DNA from: CAJBLF01 sp041663325
Lineage (GTDB): Bacteria; Patescibacteriota; Gracilibacteria; Absconditabacterales; Absconditicoccaceae
Direction: 5' to 3'
Length of the DNA stretch: 64,000 bases
Assembly (NCBI GenBank): GCA_041663325.1
Contig: JBAZRN010000001.1
Location: forward strand, 28,963-92,962
The notes beneath the pieces were generated by a model. That model made no database searches. It had not been told where the DNA came from and saw only the letters and a list, made by a program, of their open reading frames with translations. This document shows, piece after piece, positions 63,108 through 64,000 of this stretch (the first letter of the stretch is position 1; the number at the start of each line of letters is the position of its first letter). The position numbers were made by a program, and so were the translations under genes.

Positions 63108-64000
63108 ATGTTAAGGTCACATTCACATAGATATAATTTTGATCAAAAATTGGAGCACTTGTTGCAGACCAAGACATTTTTGAAGTTTGTAAAAGTAACT
63201 AAAGATTTTTATTTGCTCTGTTTTTTTGGATTTTTGTTTTTGATATTGGTGGTAAGATTATTTTATCTTCAAATCATACAGCACAACTATTACGACAATC
63301 TTCTCAATCAACAGCATGTAAGCGAAACTTCGCTTAAAGCTAAGAGAGGAAACATATTTGCTGATGATAAAGCAGAAAAACATATTCAACTTACCGATAA
63401 TATTAGTATGTATAATATCTTTGTAGATCCAAAGTTTATCTGGAACAAAGAAAAATTTATTGATATTGTCGCTCCCGTAGTCTATCAACATTTTTGTCAG
63501 CTGTATGGTATGCAAGAAGTCACTCAAGTTGAATGTATTCACAATATAGAACAATTTACTCAAACGCAAATCATCCCTCCCAAACCACAATTTTTTTATT
63601 ATGGAAGCGGGATTGTATCTTCATGATTTTTTCTTTATGATCAGACGGGCTATGATTTACAGCTTCAGCAAATTCTCAGTGGTTTTACTCCAAATACCGC
63701 GTTGAGTCTCATAAAGACAAGACTCAATCAAATGATCTATATCGGCATCAAGCCCAAAAATTATCTTGGTTTTTTTGCTAATACCAATTTTCTTGCAGAT
63801 TTAATAAAACTCAATCTCTCCTATATAGATATTCAAAGTAAAAATTACGTATATATAGTGCCTGATAGAATCGGTAACGCAAATAAAGACACTTTACCGC
63901 TCAAAAAACTTCTTGATAAATATTGATATCTTAATAATTTTCCAAACTTAGAAAAAGTATTTTCTCAACAAGAAAATAGGTACGTTAAAATCATTTCCGA
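63108..64000 (+). CDS. Penicillin-binding protein 2/FtsI-like, N-terminal part
   Basis: Open to the right edge. A cytoplasmic start of about 40 residues is followed by one membrane helix (YLLCFFGFLFLILVVRLFYLQ) and the dimerisation-domain hallmark LQIIQHNYYDNLLNQQHV, then AKRGNIFADD (family RGxIxDRxG) before a divergent pedestal region. The transpeptidase domain with its SxxK motif lies beyond the window. Two in-frame TGA are read as Gly. It synthesises septal or side-wall peptidoglycan. Leader repeat directly upstream. Confidence 0.88.

Overview
The window comes from a bacterium that reads TGA as glycine (translation table 25), so it most likely belongs to Candidatus Gracilibacteria or Absconditabacteria of the Patescibacteria/CPR. 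Under the standard code almost every conserved gene here is cut into pieces. With TGA read as Gly the pieces join, in a single frame, into full-length TruD, SufB, SufC, PilB, PilC, FtsA, FtsZ, DnaN, MiaB, IF-2, trigger factor, Pth, LigA and DnaE. The glycines restored by TGA fall in invariant motifs: the FtsZ tubulin signature, the P-loop of the OLD ATPase, the IF-2 DTPGHE motif, the endonuclease III helix-hairpin-helix and the prepilin cleavage site. All gene calls here use TGA=Gly and TAA/TAG as stops. The sequence is AT-rich, with one tRNA, no rRNA, no CRISPR array and no recognisable insertion sequence.

Layout. 1-4.6 kb: end of a LemA-family gene, a candidate structured RNA, a small gene, then a minus-strand group with an HNH nuclease, unknown proteins and TruD. 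4.7-11 kb: accessory genes (OLD-family ATPase/nuclease, two related coiled-coil membrane proteins, small membrane proteins, an IscU-like scaffold, an AbiEi-like regulator). 11-20 kb: mutarotase-like gene, SufB, alkyltransferase, SufC, and a type IV pilus block (PilB, PilC and two secreted or membrane proteins). 20.4-22.4 kb: Holliday-junction-type nuclease, tRNA-Arg, endonuclease III, PAP2 phosphatase. 22.4-28.2 kb: a 1262-residue protein of unknown function, a small partner, and a Trm11-like methyltransferase carrying an inserted GxxExxY nuclease domain. 28.5-39.7 kb: AtpC, FtsZ, FtsA, a nucleotidyltransferase/Dabb/radical-SAM/prepilin group, DnaN, UppS, Prs, MiaB. 39.9-48 kb: phosphodiesterase-like and TIM-barrel proteins, a methyltransferase, a ketopantoate-reductase-like protein, trigger factor and a tail-fibre-like surface protein. 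48-52 kb: IF-2, Pth, a cytochrome-b5-like lipoprotein. 52-64 kb: LigA with a Nudix domain inserted in its adenylation region, a four-helix-bundle protein, an initiating sugar transferase, a DHH phosphoesterase, a DnaE without a PHP domain, a two-helix pilin-like protein and the start of a penicillin-binding protein.

The most distinctive signal is a set of short, degenerate, low-complexity repeats built from words such as TTAATTC, AATTGAA, ATGAATA, GCTTAAA and GTAGAAA. They lie directly in front of many start codons, where the sense strand is usually pyrimidine-rich. They also lie in frame inside conserved genes (sufC, nth, PAP2, miaB, pth, ligA, the methyltransferase/GxxExxY chimera), where the purine-rich strand is sense. 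Several of these tracts contain TGA and are translatable only under this code. Domain insertions (Nudix in LigA, GxxExxY in the methyltransferase) and a truncated DnaE suggest that domain architecture is unusually plastic in this genome.

Functionally the window combines replication and repair (DnaN, DnaE, LigA, Nth), division (FtsA, FtsZ), translation and RNA modification (IF-2, Pth, TruD, MiaB, Trm11-like), Fe-S assembly (SufB, SufC, IscU-like), envelope synthesis (UppS, PBP, sugar transferase, PAP2) and type IV pili. That set fits a small host-associated or predatory cell with reduced metabolism.
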